The notes below the pieces were generated by a model that was not told the DNA's origin, did no database searches, and worked only from the letters and a program-made list of their open reading frames with translations. This document shows, piece after piece, positions 23,595-31,625 of a DNA stretch of 40,874 nt (positions within the stretch are counted from its first letter, which is position 1; every line of letters starts with the position of its first letter). Source of the DNA: Deltaproteobacteria bacterium (lineage in GTDB: Bacteria; Desulfobacterota; GWC2-55-46; JAJCZF01); NCBI GenBank assembly GCA_029262535.1, contig JAJCZF010000048.1, positions 1 through 40,874 on the forward strand. Direction: 5' to 3'. The position numbers were made by a program, and so were the translations under genes.

Positions 23595-25007
23595 ATGCAT
23601 TATAAAATACTCTTTGTCTTCATAATCGCCATTGTCGGTGGATTCTTTTATCTTCACAATATAAACCCTTCTGAAGTCGAGTTTGTGCTTTATAAGGAAT
23701 TTCGCTATACCGTTCCCGTGACATACCTCGTTATAGGCGGTTTTGTTATCGGTATCGTCCTTACTATCATAAACGCGGTATTTTCCGACCTGCGCCGCTT
23801 CTTTAAGGATATGAAGGTAAGAAAAGACCGCAAGAGGCGCGAGGCCTCCGAGGCCGACTACGCCGCCGGCGTATCCGCCTTTTACAGTGGCGATTACAAA
23901 AAGGCCCGCAGGAATTTTACGAAAGTTCTGGACTATAACCCAATCGACCTCGATATATATATGCGTCTTTCGGAGTGCCAGGTTGCCGAGGGAGAGGCGC
24001 AGGAGGCGATTAAGATACTCGAAAAAGGTCTCTTGCGTATACCCCAGTCGATGGAGCTTATGATCGAAGCCGCGCGCCTGTCGGGCGAGGCGGGGGACTA
24101 TAGCAGGACCGAAAACCTGCTTACCGAGATACTCAGGATAGACTCTGACAACCTCTTTGCCCTAAAGCGTATACGCGACTACCGGGCCTATGAGAAGGAC
24201 TGGCTGGGGGCGATAGACTTTCAAAGACAGCTCGTCGCATGTCTTAAGAAGGATGACCGCAAGGGCGAGTTGAAGGGTGAGGAAGAGCGCCTGTCGGGTC
24301 TTCTTTATGAGCATGCCGCAGTGCTGCTCGAGGCCGAGCGTTACGAGGACGCAGCCGGTGTAGTCAAGGATATACTCAAGGCCAACGAGCGCTTCATCCC
24401 GGCCCATATGCTGCTTGGCGAGGCCTATCACAGGCGCGACGATGTGGCCGGCGCTACCAGGCTTTGGAAGAAGGGCTACGAGACGACCGGCGATCCGACA
24501 TTCTTTCTTAAGATCGAAGAGTTATATATGGCCCGCTCCGAGCCTGACGCCGCCCTGGAGGAATATAAAAATGCCGTCAGCGCAAGTCCGCGGGATGTGG
24601 ACCTTTCCTTGTTGCTTGCGCGTTTCTATCTCAGGTTAGAGATGGTTGACGAGGCGATTGAAGAGCTTCAGCGGATCAAGAACGACATAGAAGATAGTTT
24701 TTACCTCGAACTGCTGCTCGGTGAGGCCCACCTCAAGAGGGAGCAGGGCATAATATCGGCAAAATCGTTCAGGGACGCCCTTGGTTTGGACCATGATAAC
24801 GGCATGGGTCTCATGCCTGCCTTTGAGTGCGCTTCTTGCGGCAGGGCCTTTAAGGGCTGGGAGCCGCGCTGCCCGAGGTGCCGCACATGGGCCTCGCTCA
24901 AGATGACGCGAGCGCGCGGCGTATCGCGTAAGGCGCAGGGCGAGAGATACCCGGAAGTCAGCGCCGGTCGCTCCAATGTCGCGCGTGCCGCCGGAGGTAC
25001 TAGTTGA
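23595..25007 (+). CDS. lapB: LapA-LapB fusion: membrane-anchored TPR protein with C-terminal rubredoxin-type zinc site
   Basis: This is a 470-residue protein. Residues 1-80 look like LapA (DUF1049): a first membrane helix (ILFVFIIAIVGGFFYLHNIN), the NPSEVEFVLYKEF linker, a second helix (YLVIGGFVIGIVLTIINAVF) and a basic tail. Residues about 88-400 are TPR repeats (for example AAGVSAFYSGDYKKARRNF). Near 411-432 come two Cys pairs, CASCGRAFKGW and CPRCRTWASL, the rubredoxin-like metal site of LapB (YciM). In Escherichia coli LapA and LapB are separate adjacent proteins that tune lipid A synthesis by guiding FtsH to LpxC. Here one chain carries both parts. The C-terminal 40 residues after the zinc site are basic and disordered. 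A TTGA overlap couples it to gpmI. Confidence 0.85.
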   Translation: MHYKILFVFIIAIVGGFFYLHNINPSEVEFVLYKEFRYTVPVTYLVIGGFVIGIVLTIINAVFSDLRRFFKDMKVRKDRKRREASEADYAAGVSAFYSGDYKKARRNFTKVLDYNPIDLDIYMRLSECQVAEGEAQEAIKILEKGLLRIPQSMELMIEAARLSGEAGDYSRTENLLTEILRIDSDNLFALKRIRDYRAYEKDWLGAIDFQRQLVACLKKDDRKGELKGEEERLSGLLYEHAAVLLEAERYEDAAGVVKDILKANERFIPAHMLLGEAYHRRDDVAGATRLWKKGYETTGDPTFFLKIEELYMARSEPDAALEEYKNAVSASPRDVDLSLLLARFYLRLEMVDEAIEELQRIKNDIEDSFYLELLLGEAHLKREQGIISAKSFRDALGLDHDNGMGLMPAFECASCGRAFKGWEPRCPRCRTWASLKMTRARGVSRKAQGERYPEVSAGRSNVARAAGGTS

Positions 25008-26542
25008 AGCCGGTCTGCCTGATAATCATGGACGGCTGGGGTGTAAGTGAGACGGGCATAGGCGACGCGACCAGGGCCGCAGAGACACCCAATCTCGATA
25101 GACTCCTTGAGAAATACCCGCATACGACACTAACGCCTAGCGGCCGCAGCGTAGGACTGCCCGAAGGACAGATGGGCAACTCCGAGGTAGGCCACCTGAC
25201 GCTCGGCGCTGGGCGAGTTATCTTTCAGGACCTGACGCGCATCTCTAACGCGATAGACGACTCTTCTTTCTTTGAAAATCCGGTATTAAAAGAGACGCTT
25301 TCGGATCTAAAGTCTTCGGGCGGCGCGCTGCACCTGATGGGTCTCGTATCTGACGGCGGAGTGCATAGCCATAATACCCATCTCTACGCGCTCGTGCGGG
25401 CGGCAAAGGCTGCGCAAATAGAAAAGGTCTTTATACACGCCTTTCTTGACGGCAGGGATACGCCGCCAAAGAGCGGACTGGGTTATATCGAAGAGCTTGA
25501 GACGGAACTCGAAGAGATAGGCCTCGGTAAGGTCGCAACGGTCTCGGGACGTTATTATGCGATGGACCGTGACAACAGGTGGGACAGGGTCCAGAGGGCC
25601 TACGACGCTATGACCGGGACGTCGAAGGAAGATACGGCCTCAACCGGTACGGAGGCGGTGTCTAATGCCTACGAGAGGGGTGATAGCGACGAATTTGTCA
25701 TGCCTACTCTTGTCGCGGACGGTCCGGTGAGCGACGGCGACTCTGTAATATTCTTTAATTTTCGCGCCGACCGCGCGCGTGAGATCACCCGTGCTTTTAC
25801 AGATGAAGAGTTCGACGGTTTTGAACGTAAGAGTTTTTCCAAATTAAAGAGCTTTGTCTGCATGACCGAATACGACCAGAGCTTCGGCCTGCCGGTGCTC
25901 TATGAAAAAGAAGGTTATAAAAATATACTGGCCGAGCTGCTTGCCGGGCAGGGTATAAAACAATTTCGCGTGAGTGAGACCGAGAAGTACGCGCATGTGA
26001 CATTCTTCTTTAATGGCGGTCTGGAAGAGCCATTTCCCGGCGAAGAGCGTGAGCTTATAGACTCAGTGCGCGACGTTGCGACATACGACCTCTCTCCACG
26101 CATGCGCGCCGATGAAATAGCCGCTAGCGCGGTAGAGCATATCAATAAACGCGGCGAAGATGGTGCCCCCCTTTATGGATTTGTCCTGATGAACTTTGCC
26201 AACGGCGATATGGTCGGACATACCGGTAATATGCTAGCAACTATACAGGCCTGCGAGGCCGTGGACGAAGGAGTAGGCGCGGTCGTCGAAGCGGCCTTGA
26301 AGAACGGATACGCGGTGCTCGTAACCGCCGACCACGGTAATGCCGAAGAGATGTTCATCCCTGAGACGGGCGAGCCGATAACGGCCCATAGCACGCTGCC
26401 GGTGCCCTTTATACTCGTTGACGATACGCGGGTCGGAACCAAATTAAGAGAGGGCTGCGGCCTTCGTGATATCGCGCCGACGATCCTTAAGATCCTCTCC
26501 ATTCCCGTACCCGAAGAGATGGACGGCGCGCCGCTCTTCTAA
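25004..26542 (+). CDS. gpmI: GpmI, cofactor-independent phosphoglycerate mutase
   Basis: This 512-residue enzyme of the alkaline phosphatase superfamily has the usual iPGM length. It opens LIIMDGWGVSETGIGDAT with the first metal Asp. The phosphoserine region is GLPEGQMGNSEVGHLTLGAG. Later motifs are HAFLDGRDTPPKSG, SGRYYAMDRDNRWDR, FFNFRADRAREITRAF, NFANGDMVGHTG, and VTADHGNAEEM with C-terminal metal ligands. It interconverts 3- and 2-phosphoglycerate in glycolysis and uses manganese. The start is TTG 25004, overlapping the stop of the lapA-lapB gene. A 25-bp gap leads to the adenylate cyclase. Confidence 0.96.
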   Translation: MKPVCLIIMDGWGVSETGIGDATRAAETPNLDRLLEKYPHTTLTPSGRSVGLPEGQMGNSEVGHLTLGAGRVIFQDLTRISNAIDDSSFFENPVLKETLSDLKSSGGALHLMGLVSDGGVHSHNTHLYALVRAAKAAQIEKVFIHAFLDGRDTPPKSGLGYIEELETELEEIGLGKVATVSGRYYAMDRDNRWDRVQRAYDAMTGTSKEDTASTGTEAVSNAYERGDSDEFVMPTLVADGPVSDGDSVIFFNFRADRAREITRAFTDEEFDGFERKSFSKLKSFVCMTEYDQSFGLPVLYEKEGYKNILAELLAGQGIKQFRVSETEKYAHVTFFFNGGLEEPFPGEERELIDSVRDVATYDLSPRMRADEIAASAVEHINKRGEDGAPLYGFVLMNFANGDMVGHTGNMLATIQACEAVDEGVGAVVEAALKNGYAVLVTADHGNAEEMFIPETGEPITAHSTLPVPFILVDDTRVGTKLREGCGLRDIAPTILKILSIPVPEEMDGAPLF

Positions 26543-26567
26543 ACTATTGCCTTTCTGATAGAGACCT

Positions 26568-28820
26568 ATGTTTAAAGAGCTCTATAAAATCCTCAAGCGA
26601 ACCTTCTCGACCGGCTTTCGCGTCGGCCTATTCTTAACAGCTATCGCTTTTATCTTATACAAAGTCGATTTTCCGATCTTTCAGGCTATCGAGCTTAAGG
26701 CTTATGACGTCCACATGAAATCGAGAGGCGTGGTAGAGCCCGGCCCGGAGGTCGTAATAGTCGCCATAGACGAGAAGAGTGTTGACGAGCTTGGCCGCTG
26801 GCCGTGGCCCCGTTCCGTTATGGCCTCGCTCGTCGATAAGTTAAACGAATACGATGCCGGTGTCGTGGCCTTCGATGCCATCTTCTCTGAGGTCGGCGAT
26901 AGCTCCGGCATGAAGGTCATTCGCTCCATAAAGTCGAAGGTAGCTGACACGAACCCCGCCCTTAAGGCCGATCTCGAAGCCATGGAGAGAGAGGCCGACG
27001 ACGACGCCGCCTTCGCCCGTGCCCTGGAGAGATACGGTTATGCGGTCCTCGGTTATTTCTTTCATACCTCTTTTGAGGATATAGAACATAATGCCGAAGA
27101 TCTTCGCGAAGAGGAGACCACTATCGCTCCGTCTCGTTTTGCCATTGTGCGTTCCATGGATGGCGGCGACAATCAAACGGAGATTATACCATGGGCCGCG
27201 GGCTATGAATCGAATATACCTGTCTTAAACGACGCCGTTACAAGCTTTGGTTATTTTAATATCAAACCCGACGACGACGGGGTCATAAGAAAGGTTCCGC
27301 TCATAACGCAGATGGATGACGGCATATATCCGCACCTCTCTCTGGAGGCTATAAGGACATATGCGGGGTCTCCGCCCCTGATCCTTAATACCGAGGAAGT
27401 CGGTATAAACTCGATAGATATAGGCCCCGGCAATACCGTTCCGACCGATATAGCCGGTAGTGTGCTCGTTAACTTTCGAGGGCCGAAGGGGACATTCCCC
27501 TACATCTCCATCACCGATATAGTCCACGGCAGGGTGGACAGGTCGGAGATCGAAGGGCGTATTGTGCTCGTTGGGGCTACGGCAATCGGCATCTACGATA
27601 TGAGGGTAACTCCCTTTGACGGGATATTTCCCGGTGTAGAGATACATGCCAACGTCATCGATAATATCCTTGGCGACGACTTTATGAAACTATCTGACTG
27701 GCCCGTTATTTACGAAATCGGCCTGATCCTGTTTTTTGGTATATTCCTCTCTTTTGTAATGCCGCGCCTGAATGCCTTTTACGCCTCGATCGTTACTCTT
27801 GCTATGGCATTCGGTTATTATCTGGCGAACGATTATATATTTACCCATATGAATATCTGGCTTACGATAGTATATCCGATGCTTACTATATTTATTGTAT
27901 CGGCGGGTGTCTCGACCTTCCAGTTTATGAAGGAAGAATCGAAAAAACGCGAGATAAGAGACGCCTTCGGCCATTACGTCGCCCCTAGCCTTGTCGATCA
28001 GATCACGAAACAGCCCGAAAAGCTTGAGCTTGGCGGCGTGGAAAAAGAGCTTACAATATTCTTTTCAGATATCAGGGGCTTTACCTCCATAAGCGAGGGG
28101 CTCGAACCGCACGCCCTCGTTAAGCTCATTAACGACTACCTGACGCCAATGACCGAGATCGTTCTGGCCAGCGGCGGCACGGTCGATAAGTATATCGGCG
28201 ACGCCATAATGGCCTTCTGGGGCGCTCCTATAGATATGGAAGATCACGCTGAGAAGGGCTGTGAAACGGCTCTCGATATGATGGAACGTCTCGCAGAACT
28301 CAGTGTAGAGTGGTCGCGAGAGGGCCTTCCGGTTATCGATATAGGCATAGGCATGTGCACCGGCAGGGCAACGGTAGGCAACATGGGCTCTCATACGAGA
28401 TTCGACTATACCGTCATGGGCGATACCGTCAATCTCGGCTCGCGTCTTGAAGGTATAAACAAGCTGTACGGCACGCATATCATCGTCGCCCGTCCGACAT
28501 ACATGGCTGCGAAGACAGGTTTTATCTTTAGGGAACTCGACTGCGTAAGGGTCAAGGGTAAGATGGTTCCGATAGAGATATACGAACTCATGGGCCGAAG
28601 CGACGCCACGGACTTTGCTCTCTTAAAGGCCGAGTTCGAGTTAGGGCTATCGGCCTACAGGGCGCGCGATTGGGATAAGGCCGAATCTCACTTTAATGGC
28701 TGTCTTGATATAAAACCGGAAGACCCTCCGGCGGAAGTATTTCTCAAACGAGTAAGCGCGCTACGCGAAGACGACCCCGGCGAAGGCTGGGACGGCGTAT
28801 TCGTACTAACCACAAAATAG
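26568..28820 (+). CDS. CHASE2-domain class III adenylate cyclase
   Basis: This is a 750-residue membrane protein. It has one N-terminal membrane helix, a CHASE2 sensor domain (about residues 35-360, with PEVVIVAIDEKSVDELGRWP), and three membrane helices (about 380-450). The cyclase domain begins near 495. Metal-binding Asp residues are in FFSDIRGFTS and YIGDAIMAFWGAP. DKYIGDA supplies the Lys and RFDYTVMGDTVNLGSRLEG the Asp expected for ATP specificity. The C-terminal tail (about 690-735) is TPR-like (LGLSAYRARDWDKAESHF). It should make cAMP in response to an extracytoplasmic signal. It directly follows gpmI, and its stop codon is immediately followed by a hairpin-CGCG element. Confidence 0.93.
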   Translation: MFKELYKILKRTFSTGFRVGLFLTAIAFILYKVDFPIFQAIELKAYDVHMKSRGVVEPGPEVVIVAIDEKSVDELGRWPWPRSVMASLVDKLNEYDAGVVAFDAIFSEVGDSSGMKVIRSIKSKVADTNPALKADLEAMEREADDDAAFARALERYGYAVLGYFFHTSFEDIEHNAEDLREEETTIAPSRFAIVRSMDGGDNQTEIIPWAAGYESNIPVLNDAVTSFGYFNIKPDDDGVIRKVPLITQMDDGIYPHLSLEAIRTYAGSPPLILNTEEVGINSIDIGPGNTVPTDIAGSVLVNFRGPKGTFPYISITDIVHGRVDRSEIEGRIVLVGATAIGIYDMRVTPFDGIFPGVEIHANVIDNILGDDFMKLSDWPVIYEIGLILFFGIFLSFVMPRLNAFYASIVTLAMAFGYYLANDYIFTHMNIWLTIVYPMLTIFIVSAGVSTFQFMKEESKKREIRDAFGHYVAPSLVDQITKQPEKLELGGVEKELTIFFSDIRGFTSISEGLEPHALVKLINDYLTPMTEIVLASGGTVDKYIGDAIMAFWGAPIDMEDHAEKGCETALDMMERLAELSVEWSREGLPVIDIGIGMCTGRATVGNMGSHTRFDYTVMGDTVNLGSRLEGINKLYGTHIIVARPTYMAAKTGFIFRELDCVRVKGKMVPIEIYELMGRSDATDFALLKAEFELGLSAYRARDWDKAESHFNGCLDIKPEDPPAEVFLKRVSALREDDPGEGWDGVFVLTTK

Positions 28821-28848
28821 CCGGGCAGTGCCCGGTGCCAATTTCGCG
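28821..28848 (+). repeat. Hairpin-CGCG element abutting the cyclase stop codon
   Basis: The hairpin CCGGGCAGTGCCCGG (7-bp stem around a single G) is followed by TGCCAATTTCGCG. It begins on the base after the cyclase TAG. Compared with CCGCACAGTGTGCGG at 28921, both arms differ at the same paired positions, so pairing is kept while the sequence changes. Confidence 0.8.
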
Positions 28849-28920
28849 CATATAGTTTAGCGGTAACGTACGGGGTGGTAGTCCGCGGCGTAAATTTTTT
28901 AAAGATTGCAAGGTTTTGCG

Positions 28921-28948
28921 CCGCACAGTGTGCGCAGCCAATTTCGCG
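28921..28948 (+). repeat. Hairpin-CGCG element
   Basis: The hairpin CCGCACAGTGTGCG is followed by CAGCCAATTTCGCG, in the same orientation as the copy 100 bp upstream. The intervening DNA (28849-28920) has no gene; the small open frame at 28875-29057 overlaps this repeat and a promoter and is not believed. Confidence 0.8.
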
Positions 28949-29033
28949 AAGTGAATCTTTGGGTGCTTCTATTCTATTCTTCGCGGCGGGCTTTTTAGGG
29001 TCTCTTATTAACCGGATAGCCTGCGGAAGTGAT

Positions 29034-29063
29034 TTGACAGTTACTTTACAGGATTGATATTAT
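29034..29063 (+). promoter_or_regulatory. Promoter of the zinc-ribbon gene
   Basis: A perfect TTGACA (29034-29039) and TATTAT (29058-29063) are 18 bases apart. Transcription would start near 29070, at the left edge of the AAGGAG ribosome binding site (29070-29075), leaving a very short leader. Confidence 0.6.
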
Positions 29064-29084
29064 TGAATAAAGGAGTCCATGATT

Positions 29085-29261
29085 ATGGCTAAAGATGGAT
29101 ATATTGAATGCCCCATGTGCGACGCCGAGGTCCCGGTCTCATCGAGCGACCACGAGGGAGACGAACTTTACTGCGCTTTTTGCCAGTCGATGTTAAAGCT
29201 CAAAAAGAAGAGAAAAGCCGCCTCCAACGAAGAAGAATACTACTTCGAAGAAGACTTCTAG
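29085..29261 (+). CDS. Small zinc-ribbon protein, LysW-like
   Basis: This 58-residue protein (from ATG 29085; nine bases after AAGGAG) begins MAKDGYIECPMCDAEVPVSS. It has two Cys pairs, CPMC and CAFC, separated by about 20 residues, then a Lys-rich patch (LKLKKKRKAAS) and a strongly acidic tail ending EEYYFEEDF. The Cys spacing and acidic tail recall LysW carrier proteins, but LysW ends EDWGE, and no lysine or arginine biosynthesis genes are nearby. ATG 29079 is also possible but only three bases from the ribosome binding site. It has its own promoter and is followed by a hairpin-CGCG element. The function is unknown; a nucleic-acid or protein-binding zinc ribbon is the plain reading. Confidence 0.75.
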   Translation: MAKDGYIECPMCDAEVPVSSSDHEGDELYCAFCQSMLKLKKKRKAASNEEEYYFEEDF

Positions 29262-29263
29262 CC

Positions 29264-29289
29264 CCGCACATGTGCGGTCTTATTTCGCG
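29264..29289 (+). repeat. Hairpin-CGCG element at the zinc-ribbon stop codon
   Basis: The perfect palindrome CCGCACATGTGCGG, two bases after the TAG stop, is followed by TCTTATTTCGCG. The T-rich tail makes a weak terminator role possible. The tail variant (TTATTT) matches the copies at 19872, 19994 and 40841. Confidence 0.8.
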
Positions 29290-29410
29290 CAGTTAGGCTG
29301 TAGAGGATTGAGTATTTCTCACCCGCGTCTGTCATTCTGAGCGAAGCGAAGAATCTCTTGGAAAGCTACGCCGCGGACTGCCGACCCGCACGTTGCCATA
29401 AAAGATCGCG

Positions 29411-29438
29411 CGCGATATTGTCGCCGCACACTGTGCGG
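29411..29438 (-). repeat. Hairpin-CGCG element within the 104-bp repeat, unit 1
   Basis: On the minus strand this is CCGCACAGTGTGCGG followed by CGACAATATCGCG. The tail has ATAT in place of ATTT, a change shared with the copy 104 bp downstream, as expected from duplication of the whole unit. Confidence 0.75.
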
Positions 29439-29514
29439 TTCTGGGCGTAGCGAAGAATCTCTGAAAAAGTTACGCCGCGGACTGCCGACCCGCACGTTGC
29501 CATAAAAGGTCGCG

Positions 29515-29542
29515 CGCGATATTGGTTCCGCACACTGTGCGG
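29515..29542 (-). repeat. Hairpin-CGCG element within the 104-bp repeat, unit 2
   Basis: On the minus strand this is CCGCACAGTGTGCGG followed by AACCAATATCGCG. The stem is perfect. It ends four bases before the candidate -35 box of the epimerase promoter. Confidence 0.75.
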
Positions 29543-29545
29543 CGG

Positions 29546-29574
29546 TTGACCCGGTTCGGCCTTCTGTGATACCT
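29546..29574 (+). promoter_or_regulatory. Candidate promoter of the epimerase operon
   Basis: TTGACC (29546-29551) and ATACCT (29569-29574) are 17 bases apart. Transcription is predicted at about 29581, one base before the ATG at 29582. There is no Shine-Dalgarno sequence, so the first gene may be translated from a leaderless mRNA. Confidence 0.45.
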
Positions 29575-29581
29575 TCTTCTG

Positions 29582-30547
29582 ATGAAAATTATTATAACAG
29601 GCGGTGCGGGTTTTATCGGTTCGCACCTCGTAACGGCACTTTTGGAACGCGGCGACTCGGTCGCTGTGATAGACGATTTTAACGACTTCTACGACCCGGC
29701 TCTCAAGAGAGAAAATGTCGCGCCCCATCTGAATAATCCTAACTTTTCACTGCATGAAATAGATATACGTGACGGAGATGCGGTAAAGCGGGTCTTTAGC
29801 GTAGAGCGGCCCGAGACGGTCGTTCATCTGGCTGCGAGGGCCGGTGTAAGGCCGTCGATAGAAGAGCCCATTCTCTATGAAGAGGTGAACTCACTCGGCA
29901 CGCTTAATATGTTGGAGGCGGCACGGTCCCTGGGCGCGGAGCTAAAGAACTTTGTCTTTGCTGGCTCTTCTTCGGTATACGGAATAAATACCAAGGTCCC
30001 TTTTTCCGAGGACGACCCGATTGAGAAGACGATATCGCCTTATGCCGCGACTAAACGCGCCTCAGAGCTTATGGGTTATACCTACGCTCATCTCTACAAG
30101 ATACCCTTTACTTCCTTGCGTTTCTTTACGGTCTACGGCGAGGCCGGAAGGCCTGAGATGGCTGTTGCGAAGTTTGCTAAGCTCATACATGACGATAAAG
30201 AGATAGAGGTATACGGCGACGGCTCGGCCCGGCGTAATTTTACCTATGTAGGCGACATCATAGCCGGCGTGGTCAGGGCCGTGGATACGCCCTTTCCTTA
30301 TGAGATAATAAATATCGGCGGCTCGCAGACCATCGAGTTGATATACCTGATAGAACTGATCGAGGCCGCGCTCGGCAAGAAGGCCCGGATAAAGTTTTCG
30401 GATGTCGCGCCGGGTGATGTGCCGGTAACTGTCGCGGATGTCACAAAGGCTAAAGAGCTGATCGGTTACGCGCCGAATGTTACTATGGAAGAGGGCATAG
30501 CCAGGTACATTGAATGGTTCCTAAAGAGGGAGAACTCCTTAAAGTGA
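29582..30547 (+). CDS. NAD-dependent nucleotide-sugar epimerase (UDP-glucuronate 4-epimerase-like)
   Basis: This is a 321-residue extended short-chain dehydrogenase. The NAD-binding glycine motif is TGGAGFIGSHL, followed by VIDDFNDFYDP. The catalytic residues are in SSSVYG (Ser) and SPYAATKRASE (Tyr-x-x-x-Lys). VHLAARAGVRPSIEEP and FTVYGEAGRPEMAVAKF resemble UDP-glucuronate 4-epimerases (family form V-Y-G-P-x-G-R-P-D-M), so UDP-glucuronate/galacturonate interconversion is the best guess. Other epimerases or dehydratases of the family cannot be excluded. It probably supplies precursors for surface polysaccharide. GTG of the next gene overlaps its stop. Confidence 0.85.
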   Translation: MKIIITGGAGFIGSHLVTALLERGDSVAVIDDFNDFYDPALKRENVAPHLNNPNFSLHEIDIRDGDAVKRVFSVERPETVVHLAARAGVRPSIEEPILYEEVNSLGTLNMLEAARSLGAELKNFVFAGSSSVYGINTKVPFSEDDPIEKTISPYAATKRASELMGYTYAHLYKIPFTSLRFFTVYGEAGRPEMAVAKFAKLIHDDKEIEVYGDGSARRNFTYVGDIIAGVVRAVDTPFPYEIINIGGSQTIELIYLIELIEAALGKKARIKFSDVAPGDVPVTVADVTKAKELIGYAPNVTMEEGIARYIEWFLKRENSLK

Positions 30548-31614
30548 AGATAAACGAATTAAAAGAGAAGAGGCCGGTCGAGGGCAACTTTCTGGCGACA
30601 AAGAGAGAGATTGCCGTTGGAAAGACCGGAAAACCATATTTGATGGCAAGGCTCATGGACGCCACAGGCGAGGTCGAGTGCCGGGGTTGGGAGAATGCCG
30701 AGGTGCTTGCCGACTGTTTTGCCAAGGACGACGTATGCCGCGTAAAGGGTTTTGTCGTAAGTTATCAGGGCAAGCTTCAGGTAAATATATCGCAGATAGC
30801 GAGCTTGCCGGAAGGGGAGTACGACCTGAGGGACTATCTTCCTTCTTCCAAATATGACCCGAACGATATGATAGTCGAGCTAGACGCTGTCATAGCCGGA
30901 CTGCCCGACCCGGATGTGAGAAGGCTTTTACAGTCCATACTCAAAGAAGGCGGCGAGATAAGAAATCTCTATAAGATTGCCCCGGCTGCAAAGAGTATGC
31001 ATCATCCATACATCGGAGGGCTGATAGAGCATGTCCTCTCGATCACCAAGGTCGCCGACTTTGTCGCTGGTCACTATAAGGTATCTAAATCGATGCTCAT
31101 GGCCGGAGTGATCCTGCACGACATCGGAAAGATATATGAACTGTCCTACAGGCGCGGCTTCGATTATACCGATCACGGAAAGCTCATCGGTCATATCACC
31201 ATAGGCGCGGAGATTTTAGATAAGGCTGCGCGCAATCTTGACTCTTTTCCTGATGAAAAGCTTATGGAGATAAAACATCTTATATTGTCTCATCACGGTA
31301 TATACGAATACGGCTCCCCCAAACGCCCCAAGACGGTCGAGGCGATTGTATTATCATTTCTTGACGATATGGACGCCAAGATAAATGCCGTTGAGACGCT
31401 TATAGAAAACGACCTGAACGAGGGCAACTGGACCGCCTATAGCCGCATGTTCGAACGCTTTATCTACAAGAAACGTCCTGATATGTACGAGGGCGAGGGC
31501 GGCGGCCCTGCGCCTGAGCAAGAGCCCGAACCGGTCAAAGCGCCTGTAATAGAAAGTCCAAAGGCCAAAGAGGGTGATTCTAATAGCGACAAGGGAGACC
31601 TGAATCTCTTTTAG
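30544..31614 (+). CDS. OB-fold plus HD-domain nuclease, YhaM-like 3'-5' exoribonuclease
   Basis: From GTG 30544 (GGGAG ten bases upstream; overlaps the epimerase stop as GTGA) this is a 356-residue protein. An N-terminal OB-fold nucleic-acid-binding domain (VEGNFLATKREIAVGKTGKP through FVVSYQGKLQVNISQ) is followed by an HD domain. HD motifs are MHHPYIGGLIEHVLSI, GVILHDIGKIYEL, DHGKLIGHITIG and LILSHHGIYEYGSPKRP. This is the architecture of YhaM/CBF1 exonucleases, which trim RNA or single-stranded DNA from the 3' end. The last 50 residues are Pro/Glu/Lys-rich and probably disordered. All expected metal-binding His/Asp residues are present. Confidence 0.88.
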   Translation: MKINELKEKRPVEGNFLATKREIAVGKTGKPYLMARLMDATGEVECRGWENAEVLADCFAKDDVCRVKGFVVSYQGKLQVNISQIASLPEGEYDLRDYLPSSKYDPNDMIVELDAVIAGLPDPDVRRLLQSILKEGGEIRNLYKIAPAAKSMHHPYIGGLIEHVLSITKVADFVAGHYKVSKSMLMAGVILHDIGKIYELSYRRGFDYTDHGKLIGHITIGAEILDKAARNLDSFPDEKLMEIKHLILSHHGIYEYGSPKRPKTVEAIVLSFLDDMDAKINAVETLIENDLNEGNWTAYSRMFERFIYKKRPDMYEGEGGGPAPEQEPEPVKAPVIESPKAKEGDSNSDKGDLNLF

Positions 31615-31625
31615 GAGGGGTCGAG

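Larger units (their letters stand above)
29346..29542. repeat. 104-bp direct repeat, two copies, each ending in a hairpin-CGCG element
   Basis: Units start at 29346 and 29450. Both contain GCGAAGAATCTC, then CCGCGGACTGCCGACC, the shared CGCACGTTGCCATAAAA, and finally a minus-strand hairpin-CGCG element (29411-29438 and 29515-29542; CCGCACACTGTGCGG on the plus strand). The word TCATTCTGAGCGAAGCGAAG just before the first unit is a sequence often seen between genes in unrelated bacteria. This array fills most of the 320-bp gap between the zinc-ribbon and epimerase genes. Confidence 0.85.

Noticed and set aside
28849..28900. Sequence TAGTTTAGCGGTAAC resembling a tRNA D-arm
   Set aside because: No acceptor stem, anticodon arm or T-arm (GTTCGA-type) can be found around it.
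28875..29057. 60-residue open frame before the zinc-ribbon gene
   Set aside because: It overlaps a hairpin-CGCG element and the TTGACA promoter, has no ribosome binding site, and looks like random translation.
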